Assembly: GCA_026214975.1 (NCBI GenBank)
Contig: CM047806.1
Location: 994,501-1,058,500 of the forward strand
Length of the DNA: 64,000 bases
Direction: 5' to 3'
Source: Gentiana macrophylla
Lineage: Eukaryota; Streptophyta; Magnoliopsida; Gentianales; Gentianaceae
Each line of letters starts with the position of its first letter. The first letter of the stretch is position 1. This document shows positions 44,952 to 56,944 of the stretch, in pieces. The notes below the pieces were generated by a model. The model did not search any database. It was not told the origin of the DNA and was given only the letters and a program-made list of their open reading frames with translations. The translations under genes and the position numbers were made by a program.

Positions 44952-46700
44952 ATGCAAACTCGAAGTCAGAAAGGGCCATTACTCTTTTCACCTGACCTCG
45001 AGCGGACCATAGTCCGACCCAATAGGCGGAAACTTCGTTTTACCGACCCTTCGAACGAAGGAAGTTCAGCCGACCAAGAAATTGAACGAAAGTTGATAAA
45101 AGAGATCGAAGAAATAGTAATAATGGCGGCAGAGGATCGACGTACGTTGGCAGACTACGCCATGCCTGGTGCAGTCACTGTCAACCCGGCTATAGTCTTG
45201 CCCGCCATTACTGCTCAAACTTTCGAGCTCAAGCCAGGGCTTATCCAGATGATGCAGCATGCATCAATTTTTTATGGCTACCAATCAGAGAATCCGCATA
45301 CCCACTTACACACGTTCTTAGAGATATGCGGTACTACCCGCATCCAAGGTGTAAGTGAGGATGCTATCAAGCTCAAACTTTTCCCTTTTTCCTTAAGAGG
45401 GGAGGCGAAGGAATGGTATCACTCTCTTCCTCCTGAATCCATCACTACATGGGCTGGACTCGAGAGGGAGTTCTTGAGTCAATATTTTCCACCCTCTAAG
45501 ACGGCCCAGTGCTTAAATGAAATTTTCACATTCTCTCATAAGGAAAATGAATCATTTTTCGAGGCCTGGAAAAGGTTTAAATCTCTTCTTAGAAGGTGTC
45601 CCCATCATGGCTTGCCTTTGGAGAGGCTAGTCATTACTTTCTTTAGCCGGATTGACCGAGCTCACCAAGGGCATGGTCAATAGTTCATTGGGTGGGGCGT
45701 TTTGAAGAAAACGCCTGACGAGGTGGGCATTGTTCGAGGACATTGCCAAGTACAATTGCGCCCCATCATATCGAGGCAATTCAAGCTCCTCCTCCTACTA
45801 AGGGAGGAAGTAAATGTTCAAAGTCCGATTGCCATGCTGCAGAGGCGGATGGCCAATCCTCAAACTCCGAATCCTATTAATCGACTCATTCGTTTCCGCG
45901 AGAACCCTCGTGTTCGTATTGCGAATCTTCTTTGTCGCCGACCGGGTCATGTAAATGGCCAATGTCAATTAAACCCCAATTCTTCATACCAAGTCAATAT
46001 CGTCCATGATGATGGGCGGTACACTCAGTCCAATGCCAAAATCTGCGATAATATGGGGCATACTTCCAGTTACGTCCCCATGAATGGGCGAGAATCGTCA
46101 AGTAAATGCGTTATGGCGAAACAACCAAAGATTTAATCAACCATCGCCGAGAATCAATTCCAACCAAGGGTTCAATCAAGCTTCGATTTCAATCCGAATT
46201 CGAGTTTTAATTGAATTCAAATTTTAATAGAACCACAGTTACGCTTCAAAACCAAAACTCTAATTTTTCCAATCAAACACAAAGGTTCAATCGAAATTGG
46301 CCTTAAATTCAATTCTAATTTTCAAAATCGGCCCGACCATACTCTTTTCAAACTTCCAAAGACTCTCGAGGTCCTCGAATTCGAATGATCTTAAAATTTG
46401 AATGGAACTCATTCAAAGAAGAGCAAAACAAGAATATTCGACTCTAATGAGTACGAATAAGAATCTTGAGAGACAGATAGAGGCGGTTGGTGAGCAATTA
46501 GCATCAAGACCCCTGGGGCATCCGCCTTTTACCGAAAAAAATCTAAGGCGGTCATGTTGCTCAGGCCGATTTAAGCGACAAACCAATGTCTTCGACCTCG
46601 TACCGACAATGCATTATGGACAAGAGGAGGCGATGACGATGAGTTTACTGAAGTGGCACTCAATGAGTGGTCCCCGGCTTCCAGGAAACCATTAGCCCCT
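44952..46700 (+). pseudogene. gag: Athila B gag
   Basis: The Met at 44952 starts MQTRSQKGPLLFSPDLERT and the frame is open for 243 residues. The capsid core has IKLKLFPFSLRGEAKEWYHSLPPESITTWAGLEREFLSQYFPP (about residues 135-180) and FFEAWKRFKSLLRRCPHHGLP. A frameshift near 45650-45700 leads to a degenerate C-terminal half (45702-46136, 46402-46695) that includes NKNLERQIEAVGEQLASRP, the usual Athila gag tail. 46140-46400 is Asn/Phe-rich and full of stops. Confidence 0.86.
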
Positions 46701-46822
46701 CTCCCGCCATTGATAAGGCGGGAGGGAAGTTGAGCACCCATCATCCCTTGGTCGCAAGCAAGTACTCAGTGGTGATCCCCGAGAGGTGTGTAAGTTGAAA
46801 ATCAAGTGGTGATCCCCGATAG

Positions 46823-47690
46823 GTGGAAAGGTTGGAAGCCCTCGGTGGTGATCCCCGAGGAATGAGGATTCAAGTGAAAGTCGGTGGTGATCCACGACTA
46901 ATCAAAAGAATGAGAAGACGGTTCGGTGGAAAGATTTGGAAGACAAAGCTATCGGCGCATCCTCAAAGAAAGTCTTTTAAGAGTGATCTAAAGAAGCTTC
47001 CGTTTCCACCAAGGAAGAGCAACATTCCATTGGTTGAAGACAAAAAGTATGAGAAGGTGCTAAACCTTCGAAAATTACTCGTAAATCTGCCATTATCCGA
47101 GGTCTTGGTAGAGATGCCTAAGTATACAAAGTTCATCAAGGATGTTGTATCTTCCAAGAAAAGTTAGCGAGAAATGGATCAAGCGGTTGGTAAGAGTGTT
47201 CTATGGTCAATTATCAAGACTTACCAATCAAGAGGAGTGACCCAGCAAATTTGTGCTCACATTGCAGATGGGAGGCCTAGTCTTCCCAAATTCTTTATGT
47301 GACACAGGTGCATCTATCGACTTGATGCCATTGTCTCAGTGCAAGCAAATGGGTTTACAAAGTCTTCTAGAACCCACGACCATGAATTTGCAGTTCATGA
47401 TAGATCTTCTAAGAAAGCTTGAGGATCTTAAAGGACGTATTAGTTCAAATAGATAGGTTTACCTTTCGGTTGACTCAGTACATCTTAGATATTGAGAAAA
47501 GTGAAAATGTCCCTTTAATTCTTGGAAGGCCTTTTCTATCTACAAATAGAGCCCTCATCGATTGTGATGGTGGGCATGTGACCATTCGAGTTGGTGACCG
47601 TGAGGAGGTGAGCTATAGTGTTTCAAAATCTATCAATGTACCTTCGGAGCTCCAACCGGCTTTTCCGTTGAGGAGACTTCGATGATTTCG
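46823..47690 (+). pseudogene. pol (PR): Athila B protease
   Basis: A linker (KKLPFPPRKSNIPLVEDKKYEKVLNLRKLLVNLPLSEVL, about 46990-47110) precedes the catalytic LCDTGASIDLMPLS at about 47295-47337. After a frameshift near 47400 it ends NVPLILGRPFLSTNRALIDCDGG (47507-47576). The Asp-Thr-Gly active site is intact but the domain spans two frames. Confidence 0.85.
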
Positions 47691-48840
47691 ATGACTTCAT
47701 GGATAAGCAAGTCATGGTCAGAGAATCGAAATATGAGCGACTAATTGATAAGTTTGAATAGTCATGGTGTGGTCAATCTAGACCAATTAGCAAATGATTT
47801 TGAGGATGAGCTAAGAGAAGAAGCCTTGGCGATGGGACCACTAAGTAAGCTCAACGATGTTGAGTTGAAGAGTGGCGATCTTAAATCAAGTCTGTGAGGA
47901 TCCTCCCGTAGATTTGGTGCTGAAGCCGTTGCTAAACATCTTAAGTATGTGTTTTTAAGAGAGGGTGACAAGCTTCTTTGATCATCTCTGCCAAGCTATC
48001 TCGAATAGAAGAGCTTAAATTGTTAAACGTCTTGCGTAAAAATGAGAAAGCCTTTGGTTGGCAAGTGGGAGATATCAAAGGAATATCTCCCGACATCTGT
48101 ATGCACAAGATAAAGACTAGTGAGGGAGCCAAATGTGTAAGACAGCCCCAAAGAAGGCTCAACCTCACATGCAAGAGGTAGTCAAGAAGGAGATCATTAA
48201 GCTTCGGATATGGGTATCATTTATGCTATAGGCGATAGTGAATGGGTTTCCCGACTCAAGTAGTTCCCAAGAAGGGTGGAATTACAATTGAGAAGAATGA
48301 AAAGGGAGAATAAATAGCTCGAGGCCGGTCACTTTGGTTATAGGGTATGCATTGATTATAGAAAACTCAATGAAGTAACCACGAAGGACCACTTTCCCTT
48401 CCATTCATTGACCGGATGCTTGAGCGTCTGGCGGGGCACGCGTTCTATCGTTTCTGGATGGATATTCGGGATATTTCCGATACCCATCGATCCTGTTGAC
48501 CAAGAGAAGACCACTTTCACCTGCCCGTATGGTACATTCGCCTACAGGCGGATGCCATTTGGCCTCTGTAATGCCCCGGCCACCTTTCAAAGGTGTATGA
48601 TGGCAATCTTTGACGGGCTAGTTGAAAAGTGCATGGAGATTTTTATGGATGATTTTTCGGTCTTCGGTCAATCCTTCGATGACTGCCTCAATAATCTTGA
48701 TCAGGTGTTATCTAGGTGTGTGGAAAAGAACTTAGTACTCAATTGGGAAAAGTGCCATTTTATGGTCGATGAGGGGATAGTTCTTGGCCACAAAGTGTCC
48801 GCCAAAGGTATAGAAGTAACACCACATATGAAAGTGCCAG
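47690..48840 (+). pseudogene. pol (RT): Athila B reverse transcriptase, truncated
   Basis: The N-terminal half (47978-48181, VLRKNEKAFGWQVGDIKGISPDICMHKI) is followed by a disrupted stretch to 48400, then one frame with EKTTFTCPYGTFAYRRMPFGLCNAPATFQRCM and the catalytic EIFMDDFSVFG (about 48633-48665), ending GIVLGHKVSAKGIEV at about 48820. The usual continuation into the RT thumb and RNase H is absent. FMDD is intact. Confidence 0.87.
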
Positions 48841-49264
48841 GATCAGCAAAGATAAGATGAAACTACTCCATGATGCGAAAATTAAGAAGCGAGAATTCAG
48901 AGTCGGCGAACAAGTTCTCCTCTACAATTCTAGGTTACATTTGTTTCCTGGAAAGTTGAGGACACGTTGGTCCGGACCCTTCGAGATTCTCCAAATCATT
49001 CCTGGAGGCGTTCTAGAACTTCGTGGTTATAGTGGTGACCCGTTTCGAGTCAACGGTCAAAGGTGCAAAAACTATATCGGTGAACCTAGAGAGAAACCTT
49101 TGATTGTTAAATTCCTCGATATTCTCGGATGTGGTGTTACTCGAGTCGAAGAATTTAACGAGTTATCACCCGACTTGTTCTCCGAGGATGACGGTAGTGA
49201 TCCTTCTGAAGAAGTTCTAGCAGGTAGTGCTGATATGGAAGAGTTTGAAAGGGTGCGACAATGA
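48841..49264 (+). CDS. pol (IN-C): Athila B integrase C-terminal fragment
   Basis: An open frame of 135 residues: KLLHDAKIKKREFRVGEQVLLYNSRLHLFPGKLRTRWSGPF then GDPFRVNGQRCKNYIG. It aligns by eye with the integrase C terminus of Athila A (41761-41405). It is joined directly to RT; the integrase core (D-D-E) and RNase H are lacking. The junction lies between about 48820 and 48857. Confidence 0.85.
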
Positions 49265-51032
49265 AGCGTCATCGAGGGCTCGAGAGAATGAAGAGGTCAC
49301 CCACGGAAGGTTCAAGCGTATGTGGAGGGCTATTAAAAATTTTCCCCATGTGTGAGATCTTTGTTTACTGCGACCACCTTCACCGCGATCGAGCTTACAC
49401 GAGGTAGTGGTGGCGAGAAAAAAAGTCAAATGGCCTGATCCAGTGAGCTTAAACGTGTCGAGCTAACGACATTAACCAAAAGCGCTCTTAGGAGGCATCC
49501 TAGATATCCTTTATTATATTAGCTAGGTTACGCTCACGCTATTAGTGTTTTATTTATTTCGATTTGATTAAGTTTTAGTGACTAAGTTTTTCTATTTATG
49601 TCAATCGGTTAGTGTGCTTTTAGATATGGATTACGGAGTTCTTCCTGAGAGTTCCCTCATTAGTCGGATCCCGCCGATCACAAGGTAGATGATGGACCGG
49701 GAGGCACTATAGTTCTTCATGTAGATTTTGACATTAGCACTTCGTGTTAAGACCATCACGTGCGTTATCATAGTTCCACCTTGTTCGGGAGGCGGCGATT
49801 TCACGATCGAGGAGTTGCGAGGAGGCCATAGCACGTCCTTACACGATCCTTAATGATCCTATCTTGGATTTGGCACTAGTCTTTGCGGGTGAGCATTTCG
49901 AGGTGTTGAGGTAGTGGTGAAGATTGGTGTTTGCGGGATGAGTATGACTTTCCTCCGGCTATCGACATGCTTCGGCGTCTCATTCGCTTAGTGGATTGGG
50001 ACGAGATCTACGCAGATTAGTGATTTCTTAGTTAGTTTTGCTTTCGTCGAGCCCCGACGTAAAACGGAAGCGCTAGGTGGGAGGCAACCCATTGCTTTGT
50101 TTGTGTTTGTTTTCTCTTCAAGTTCTTTTACGTTCGTTGCGTTTCCGTATTGTACTTTTGAATTTGAGATTATCGATAATAAAAGTTTCGCATTTAGTTG
50201 TTTTATATGATAATTTTTATATAAAAAAAAGAAGAAGACAATTTTGCATTTTTCCTGACTGGACGCCTGTTCATGAATATGAACGCCCGTCCGGACTACT
50301 GTTTTTATGGACGTTCGTCCAATATAGTGGACGCCCGTCTACAAAAGATCCTCATATCCTGTATTCAAAAATGCCCCATGGACGAGCGTCTGAATTTATG
50401 GACGCCCGTCCAGTTCATGCGGTTACTAGTGAACGCCCGTCCGTAAGGATGGACGAGCGTCCATTCTGAGCCTATATATACCTGTTCTAGGCGTGAACCC
50501 TCATTTCCCTACGATTTTCAAAAGTGAAACCGACTTTCCCCCTTCTCCAAACCTAAGATCTTCGTTTCTGAACCAAATTTGGCGATTCTTGTTGCAAAAG
50601 AACGGTCTTTGTACCCTCTTTTCATTTATCCAGTCCATTTCCTCCAACAATCAACGAGATTTGAAGAATCAAAGTTTATTCACTGCGGCCATTTTGACAA
50701 AAGTTGGCATTTTGGTGGCCAATCTTGGTGTTTCTGGGCTTCTAATCTGTTCAATCATCATCCTCTCATAGCGTTGGGTAAGTCTATAGCAACTTTTCTC
50801 GTTTCCATTCAAGTTTTTGTGAGTTCGATCTTCGGCTCGACTCATTTTCTTGAATATGCACTCATACTGTTTTATTTTCTATTTGTTGCCCTTTTCTTCC
50901 CCGAATTCTGGTTGTGATGATGATGTGGTGCGTTTGTGGTGGTGGTTGGTGGTATGCTTTGTTTGAAATCCCGATTTGGACGATAAACGGGTAACCATTT
51001 GTGTGAATGGTTTAGTTTAGTTATAAGTTTGA
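49265..51032 (+). other. Long spacer between pol and accessory ORF of Athila B
   Basis: Non-coding, as in other Athila elements. It contains a second array of GGACG..CGTCC motifs at 50268-50463, then a TATA-like TATATATACC at 50473, which could mark an internal promoter for the downstream ORF. Frames at 50077-50917 have no recognisable motif. Confidence 0.6.
50268..50463 (+). repeat. Second array of palindromic 12-mers in Athila B
   Basis: At least eight motif copies of the form G(G/A)ACG(CC/AG/TT)CGTCC within 200 bases, ending 10 bp before TATATATACC. Same motif family and same relation to a TATA box as in the LTR. Confidence 0.83.
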
Positions 51033-52270
51033 CAATGGTGCGTAAGAAGGAGATTGTGAAACGTTATGGTAAAGGGTTGGCCCGGGAGAAAGGTAAACGG
51101 CAACGTCCCGAGTTTGATCCATCCGAATGGACCCTAACAGAGGCGTAGTCTTTCGAGATCAACCGCTGTAGAACATCTCAACAAGCTAGAACCAATTTAC
51201 GGGATGATTCTTCCTCCACCTCGATCATCGAGGATGATGATGTTGTCCCCCGAGTAGGATGTCTCGAGGTACTCGGGGTGGTGAATCTTCTAGAGTGAGG
51301 TTGGTACGAGGATGTTGTTGGGGAGGAGGGTGAAACCGGCTACTACATGCACCCCCCTAAGAAGAGCTAAGAATGTTGCCCTCTTTGCTATGCCCCGTCG
51401 ATTCGTAAATCCACGAGCTCATAGTGCATACACTAAGGATTATGTGACTAGGAGTATGATCTTTGACAGAGAGGTCAAGACACAACAAGTTGATCCCGCC
51501 TTCGTGAAGATGTTAAAGGCTCGGAAATGGGATGAGTTACTGAAAATTCCTCCTACCCCGGTCAATGATTCTATAGTGCGAGAGTTCTATGCGAATTGTT
51601 CTGAGACGGATTTGGATGGCGGTTTTGTGATGGTTCGAGGTGTCAAAGTTCCTTTTTCCGCCAAGGTGATCAACCGGAAATATAAGTTGCCGGCGTTTAG
51701 CGGCTTGGATTACAAGGAGGAGATCGCCAGACGGCAAAATGAGGAGGGTCAGGATCCGATGGAGGAGCTGCGATTGAAAGTTTGTCCGGATGTGGCATGG
51801 GTGTTGAGACCGAATGGTGATAGGAAGGAGTTAATCACCACGACTTGGACTGAGGATTGGAGGGTCTACTGTCGATTTATCCAGAGTCGGTTGATTCCTA
51901 AGAATAATCTCACACATTTCTATATCAGTGATCTTGGGATGTTGTATGCATTGGTTTTCGGGTTGAATGTTGATGTCGGGCAAGCTTTGTTTGATGACAT
52001 TTTGGCAAACCAGAAGGTATCTACCCGGAGTTTGATAGTGCCTCATTTGATACATCAGTTGTGTCTGGATGCTGGGGTTGCTGAGTATACATCAGACCAC
52101 AAGACGAAGAACTACCCCTATTCGTAGAGAGAAGGTCGCTCCGTTTTCGAGCCTGGTTCCACCTCTCCATTTGCACGCCGACCGACCTGCCGCATCGCAT
52201 CTACAAATGCTGTCCTTCTTCAGATCCTTCTCCGGCTGATGATACTCCGACTCCGGGGGTGCCTTGAGTT
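51033..52270 (+). pseudogene. Athila accessory ORF ('putative plant transposon protein' domain)
   Basis: The Met at 51033 starts MVRKKEIVKRYGKGLAREKGKRQRPEFDPSEW, basic, then a TAG at about 51147. After a frameshift the frame 51312-52127 (271 residues) gives TKDYVTRSMIFDREV, VREFYANCSETDLDGGFVMV, VPFSAKVINRKYKLP, WRVYCRFIQSRLIPKNN and MLYALVFGLNVDVGQALFDDIL. This matches the plant domain known as putative plant transposon protein (Transposase_32-like), in the place once called Athila env-like. I see no signal peptide or transmembrane segment, so an envelope role is not supported. The stop at 52127 may be early. Confidence 0.78.
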
Positions 52271-53752
52271 ATTATTTTTATGTATCTATTTTGCTGGTCG
52301 TTATTGCACTTTTTGATACATTTCATTCGATTTGGCTGTACCTACACATTTTTCGACTTTCTGGTTTCTCGTTCTTTGACTTGTATTGGCATATTTATCG
52401 GTGATCTTTTCTTTTTATTCCGTTTTGATTTATTATCTCTACTGCCGTATTATACCCCGTTTTCCCCCGAGTTTTCTGTTTCTCGAATTTTGCAGCACTA
52501 GTTTTTGTCGAGATCCGATTGAGTTAGTTTTGGGACATTTTTCCGCGCTTTTTGCGAGCGTTGGCCTTTTCATGCTCCAGCCTGACCAACGGCTCGGTTT
52601 TCTCCGCGACTTCAGCTAAGTTTCTTCTCTTTTTAAATTTCTGGACAACATGAGGGCATGTTGAATTTTTAAGTGTGGGGGAGGGGATAGTTCGATTTGT
52701 ACCTATGCATATAAGTTTGTTAGAATGTTTTATTATGCAAAATGAGCGTAATTTTTCAAAACTTTCCGACACTTTTGTCTTTGTTTGGTCCCGAGTAGGC
52801 AATTCAAATTGAAGTTCGTTATATTTATTTTTATAATCATCTATGCGATATTTCATATGTTTGGTAAGTTAGTTGTTTCACCTGACACTACTTTTCACGA
52901 GCCATAGTGACGATGAGCTATTTTATAAAGTTATACCCCGTTTTTGGATTAGTGATTTTTGATTTTCTTATAAGTCATGTACTTAGTGCTACGTATATAT
53001 CGTGAGACGTATGATAGTTTGTATTCAGTTCCGAGTATGTTATACTGTGAATATCTGAAGGTTTGAATGTGATAAGTAACACGTAACTAATGTCAAATGA
53101 AAAGTTGAATTAATAGTGAATTAATTGGGTGTGTCGAAAGCTAGTCGATGATTTGAGTGAGGTAGGGTATACCACGTATGTCCTATTCCACCATGATGAC
53201 TAAGAGCTCACGACAGTTAGAAAAAGCTGCCTTATGATTGGAGTACGGTAGGGATTATCTCGAAATGTCCTATTCTCACTATGAGGGCAATAGCTTCTTC
53301 TAATGTGTGTTCAAAAAAAAAAAAAAAAAAAAAAAAAAAAGTGAATGAATTCAACCAACTTAAGATATGTTATGAAATGAATGAGACTAAGTTATCGCTC
53401 TATCTTATCCCCAGTATAAACCGAAAAGATATGATGTAGGGATTATCCTCTGAGTATTTCGAAAGGCCCTAGATTCATTCAATCATTCTTTTAGGGATAT
53501 GTCACGTTTGTAGGTACACACTTATGAGTGTCACTTATTACTAGTCTACGAGGGGTATTAGCTAGTTTTACTTTGAGTTTTTCAAGTTTGGATTTAGTGG
53601 AAGTTTTCTATGGCTCTGCACACCACACACCGGTGAACCTCTAAGTTATTGAATGTACGTTATATCTGTTTAGATGCCCGTGTTCCTTTCTCGAGCCTAA
53701 TTTTTTTCGTTTTGTTTTGCTCGGGACGAGCAAAAGCTAAGTGTGGGGGAGT
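52271..53752 (+). other. 3' non-coding region of Athila B
   Basis: Two diverged copies of a block with GTAGGG(T/A)(A/T)T ... TGTCCTATTC (about 53160-53215 and 53240-53290), an A-run of 28 at 53313-53340, and the PPT near 53741-53752. No coding signal; the - strand frame 52524-52856 lacks motifs. Confidence 0.6.
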
Positions 53753-55236
53753 TGTTAAGGGTGAAAATCTATGAATTATAAGGATATATTTTACGATGTT
53801 TTTCCCTCTATATTGTATAATTTGCATAATAAATGGTCTTTATATTAAAATATTGAGCAAACGGTATTTTTGACGGCTTAATCGCAATATCAATATATTT
53901 ATGTGATTTCATGGTTAAATTATGATTATTTGAATATTATTACAGTTTGCGATGTTTTCCATGTGTTATAGGTATGATTATTGTGCTCAAATGATGATCA
54001 AAAGGATTAAAATTCGAGCTAAGTGTTTTAAAGAAAGAGATAATGATCAAGTGGAAGAGGAAAAAGAGATAAACATGTGAAAATCGCATTAGACTCAACC
54101 TGAACGGGCGTTCACAAAATCAAACGAGCGTTCGGAGGGTCGATTTCAATACAGAGTCTTCAGACGCTTGATGGACGAGCGGTCACTTGGCGTCCAAGCA
54201 TTATGGACGGGCGTCCGGAAGAGTGGACGAGCGTCCGGATTGCCGACTTACTGCCACCGCCTCTGATTTCTATAAATAGCAGCGTGTTTCACATCCATAA
54301 TACGGACTTCGAACCCTAAATTTCTAGGGGCGGCTTTGGTGCGCGATTTACACTTTTTATTTCAGCTTTATGCAACTTTAAATTCGATCAAAGTAGGCTA
54401 GTTTTATGTTATTTTTCTGCTTTTCTGGGTTGTTGAGGATGCTCAGAGGCTAGAACCTCCTTCAAACGAGAATTGTGAAGCCATCAGCATTGAATTGATC
54501 TATTTATTTCGACTTTTACTGTGAGTATTTACTACGGTTGTTTCTTATCTATGCATATTCTTGTTTTAACGCAATTATATTGGAAGATATGTTGTATGCT
54601 TGATATGTTATTGTTTGATGGAAATCTTGAATAGCATAGATCACCATAGATAAGAATAGTTCATTAGATTTACATTAACGGAAGTTAGTAAGTCTAAAAA
54701 CTAGATCGCTAACGTAAAAGTTGACACCTTTGATCTTTTTAACGTGTTAATTTAGTATTGGAAGATACTAGGTTAATAGATGGATTGCCCAAGGAATTAG
54801 GAGTTCATGTTTAGGTAAGGTGAATCACAACCTAAGTAAATACCACGTAAAATCGAGATAGTAGATCAATGCATGTTGATAGGTGGATCAATCCTCGTTT
54901 GTCTTTTATAAACTTGATTTACAATCCTCATAGCTTAGTTTAGATTAGTTAATTTATTTTCCTGCACTTTTAGTTTATTTTTATCGCTTTCAATCTCTCC
55001 TAGCATTGGATTAATCTCCTCTGTCTAGTTATTTTCTGCATATTTGTTTAGTTAGTTATTCGTTAGGTTAGTAATCGTGACAATAGTTAGTTAAAAACAA
55101 AAGCTAGGGTTAACATTCGTCTAGTTCCCCGTAAGATCGACCCGGCATAGCCTCCATACTACGATCCTTATACTTGAGGTTAACCGGTTTATAAATATTT
55201 ATTACTTGTTTATTCGCATTAGATAAATCCGGGACA
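53753..55236 (+). repeat. 3' LTR of Athila B, 1484 bp
   Basis: TGTTAAGGGTGAAA ... ATCCGGGACA, then TSD CCATC. TATAAATA at 54271-54278 with GGACG..CGTCC motifs at 54112-54240 upstream. Confidence 0.92.
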
Positions 55237-55745
55237 CCATCCTCTAATTGTAAGCGCGATAGATGATCGGCCACCACGTTCTCACTTCCTTTCTTATCTC
55301 GGATTTCTACGTCAAATTCTTGCAAAGAGAGAATCCATCTCAACAATCTAGGCTTTGAATCTTGCTTTGCTAGGAGATACTTAAGAGTCGCATGGTCGGG
55401 CATCCACGCTGACTTTAGATCCCACTAAGTAAGATCTAAACTTGTCAAAAGCAAAGATAACGGCCAAAAGTTCCTTCTCCGTTGTGGCGTAATTTCTTTG
55501 GGCAACATTCAAAGTCCGGCTTGCATAATAAATAGGCCTAAAATCTTATCTTTTCTTTGACCCAAAGCGGCGCCAACAAAGCAGATATCACTTGCATCAC
55601 ACATCGGTTCAAACGGAAGATCCCAATCCGGTGCGACTGAGCAGTGCGATGTCGCCTACTTTTATTTCGTTTGAAAGCTTTTATGCACTCATTAGAAAAC
55701 ACGAATGGCACCTCCTTGGCCAATAATTCGGTAAGAGGTCTGAGA
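55237..55745 (-). pseudogene. pol (RNH): Athila A RNase H
   Basis: On the - strand: AKEVPFVFSNECIKAF (about 55720) continues from RT; ALLAPLWVKEK; a frameshifted catalytic stretch; then [54 protein letters not shown] (55400-55240). Athila B is inserted right after LEDG, and the coding continues at 42828. At least two frameshifts. Confidence 0.85.
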
Positions 55746-56944
55746 TTAGGAAAAGTCCTTGATAAACCTACGATAAAATCCGGCGTGGCCTAAAAAACCT
55801 CGCAAAGTTTTAAGATTAGTAGGCGGAGGTAGTTTCTCGATCACCTCTACTTTGGCTCTATCCACCTCTATACCGTTCTTTGATATGTGGTGGCCTAGTA
55901 CTATACCTTCCGTAACCATCAAATGACATTTCTCCCAGTTAAGCACAAGATTCGTCTCTTCACATCTCTTCAACACTCGTGCTAGATGTGTGAGACATGA
56001 ATCGAAATCGTCTCCAAACACGGAGAAATCATCCATAAAGATTTCCAAGAAATCTTCCACCATATCCGCAAATAATGACATCATACATCGTTGAAATGTC
56101 GCGGGGGCGTTACACAATCCAAATGGCATTCGATTATACGCAAATGTCCCATACGGGCATGTAAACGTTGTTTTCTCACGATCTTCGGGCGAGATGTGGA
56201 TTTGATAGTATCCCGAATACCCGTCAAGAAAACAATAGAAAGCATGCCCGCTCAGTCTCTCGAGCATTTGATCAATGAAGGGAAGAGGAAAATGGTCCTT
56301 ATGAGTCGCATCATTTAGTTTCCTAAAGTCTATGCATACTCATTGACCGGTGATTAGCCTCACAAGAATTAGCTCATTCAAATCATTGGCTTGCACCGTC
56401 AATCCTCCCTTTTTGGGAACTACATGGATAGGGCTTACCCATTCGCTATCAGCAATTGGAAATATAATTCCCATTTCTAGCATTTTTATAACCTCATCCC
56501 TAACCACTTCCTTTAATTGTGGGGTTAAACGCCTCGAGGTTGTGCAACCGCTTTCTTTTCAGGGTCCACGAAGATTTTGTGCATACATACGCTAGGACTA
56601 ATGCCCTTAACGTCAGCTATGGTCCATCCAAATGCTCCGCGGTACTCTCTCAGAACTCTCATTAGTTTCTCCTCTTGTAAGTCCGTCAAGGAAGAAGATA
56701 TAATTAGCGGCAAAGTCTCATCTTGAAGAAATACATACTTCAAATTCGCAGGAAGAGGTTTTAAAGTCAAATTTGTGGGAGGTTCTTCCAAAGAGGTCTT
56801 CAACTTTTGACCAGTGAGTTTGAGTTCGAAGTACTTATGCCACGTTGGTCTATGATAGAATCTTTCAATCTCCGCAGCACTTACTTCCTCTACAGGCCTT
56901 GGGGTCCCTCTACTACATCCTGGCCATATCATCTTCTCCTCCAC
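55746..56944 (-). pseudogene. pol (RT): Athila A reverse transcriptase
   Basis: On the - strand: LEEPPTNLTLKPLPANLKYVFL and ADVKGISPSVCMHKI (56944-56525), a stop/frameshift, then an open frame of 173 residues with SGHAFYCFLDGYSGYYQIHI, FAYNRMPFGLCNAPATFQRCM, the catalytic EIFMDDFSVFG (about 56045-56010) and LKTLRGFLGHAGFYRRFIKDFS. Apart from breaks around 56270-56525, the polymerase core looks intact. Confidence 0.88.

Larger units (their letters stand above)
42829..55236 (+). mobile_element. Athila B: internally deleted Athila element nested in Athila A
   Basis: LTRs 42829-44307 (1479 bp) and 53753-55236 (1484 bp), start TGTTAAGGGTGAAA, end AAATCCGGGACA; TSD CCATC on both sides. PBS at 44314 (tRNA-Asp type). 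It has gag, protease and RT, then jumps from RT straight to the integrase C terminus, so RNase H and the integrase core are missing. A long downstream region holds an accessory ORF, as in classical Athila. PPT TGTGGGGGAG precedes the 3' LTR. It must have been mobilised in trans, or it lost the segment after insertion. Confidence 0.93.

Noticed and set aside
50077..50917. Three overlapping ORFs up to 130 residues in Athila B
   Set aside because: They lie in the pol-accessory ORF spacer; one is built from the palindromic array, none has a recognisable domain.
50473..50917. Host gene promoter and first exon after TATATATACC
   Set aside because: It lies inside Athila B between its LTRs and leads only to the element's own accessory ORF.
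51033..52270. Retroviral envelope gene in Athila B
   Set aside because: The position fits the old env-like label, but no signal peptide, membrane anchor or cleavage site is visible, and the sequence resembles the plant transposon-associated domain.
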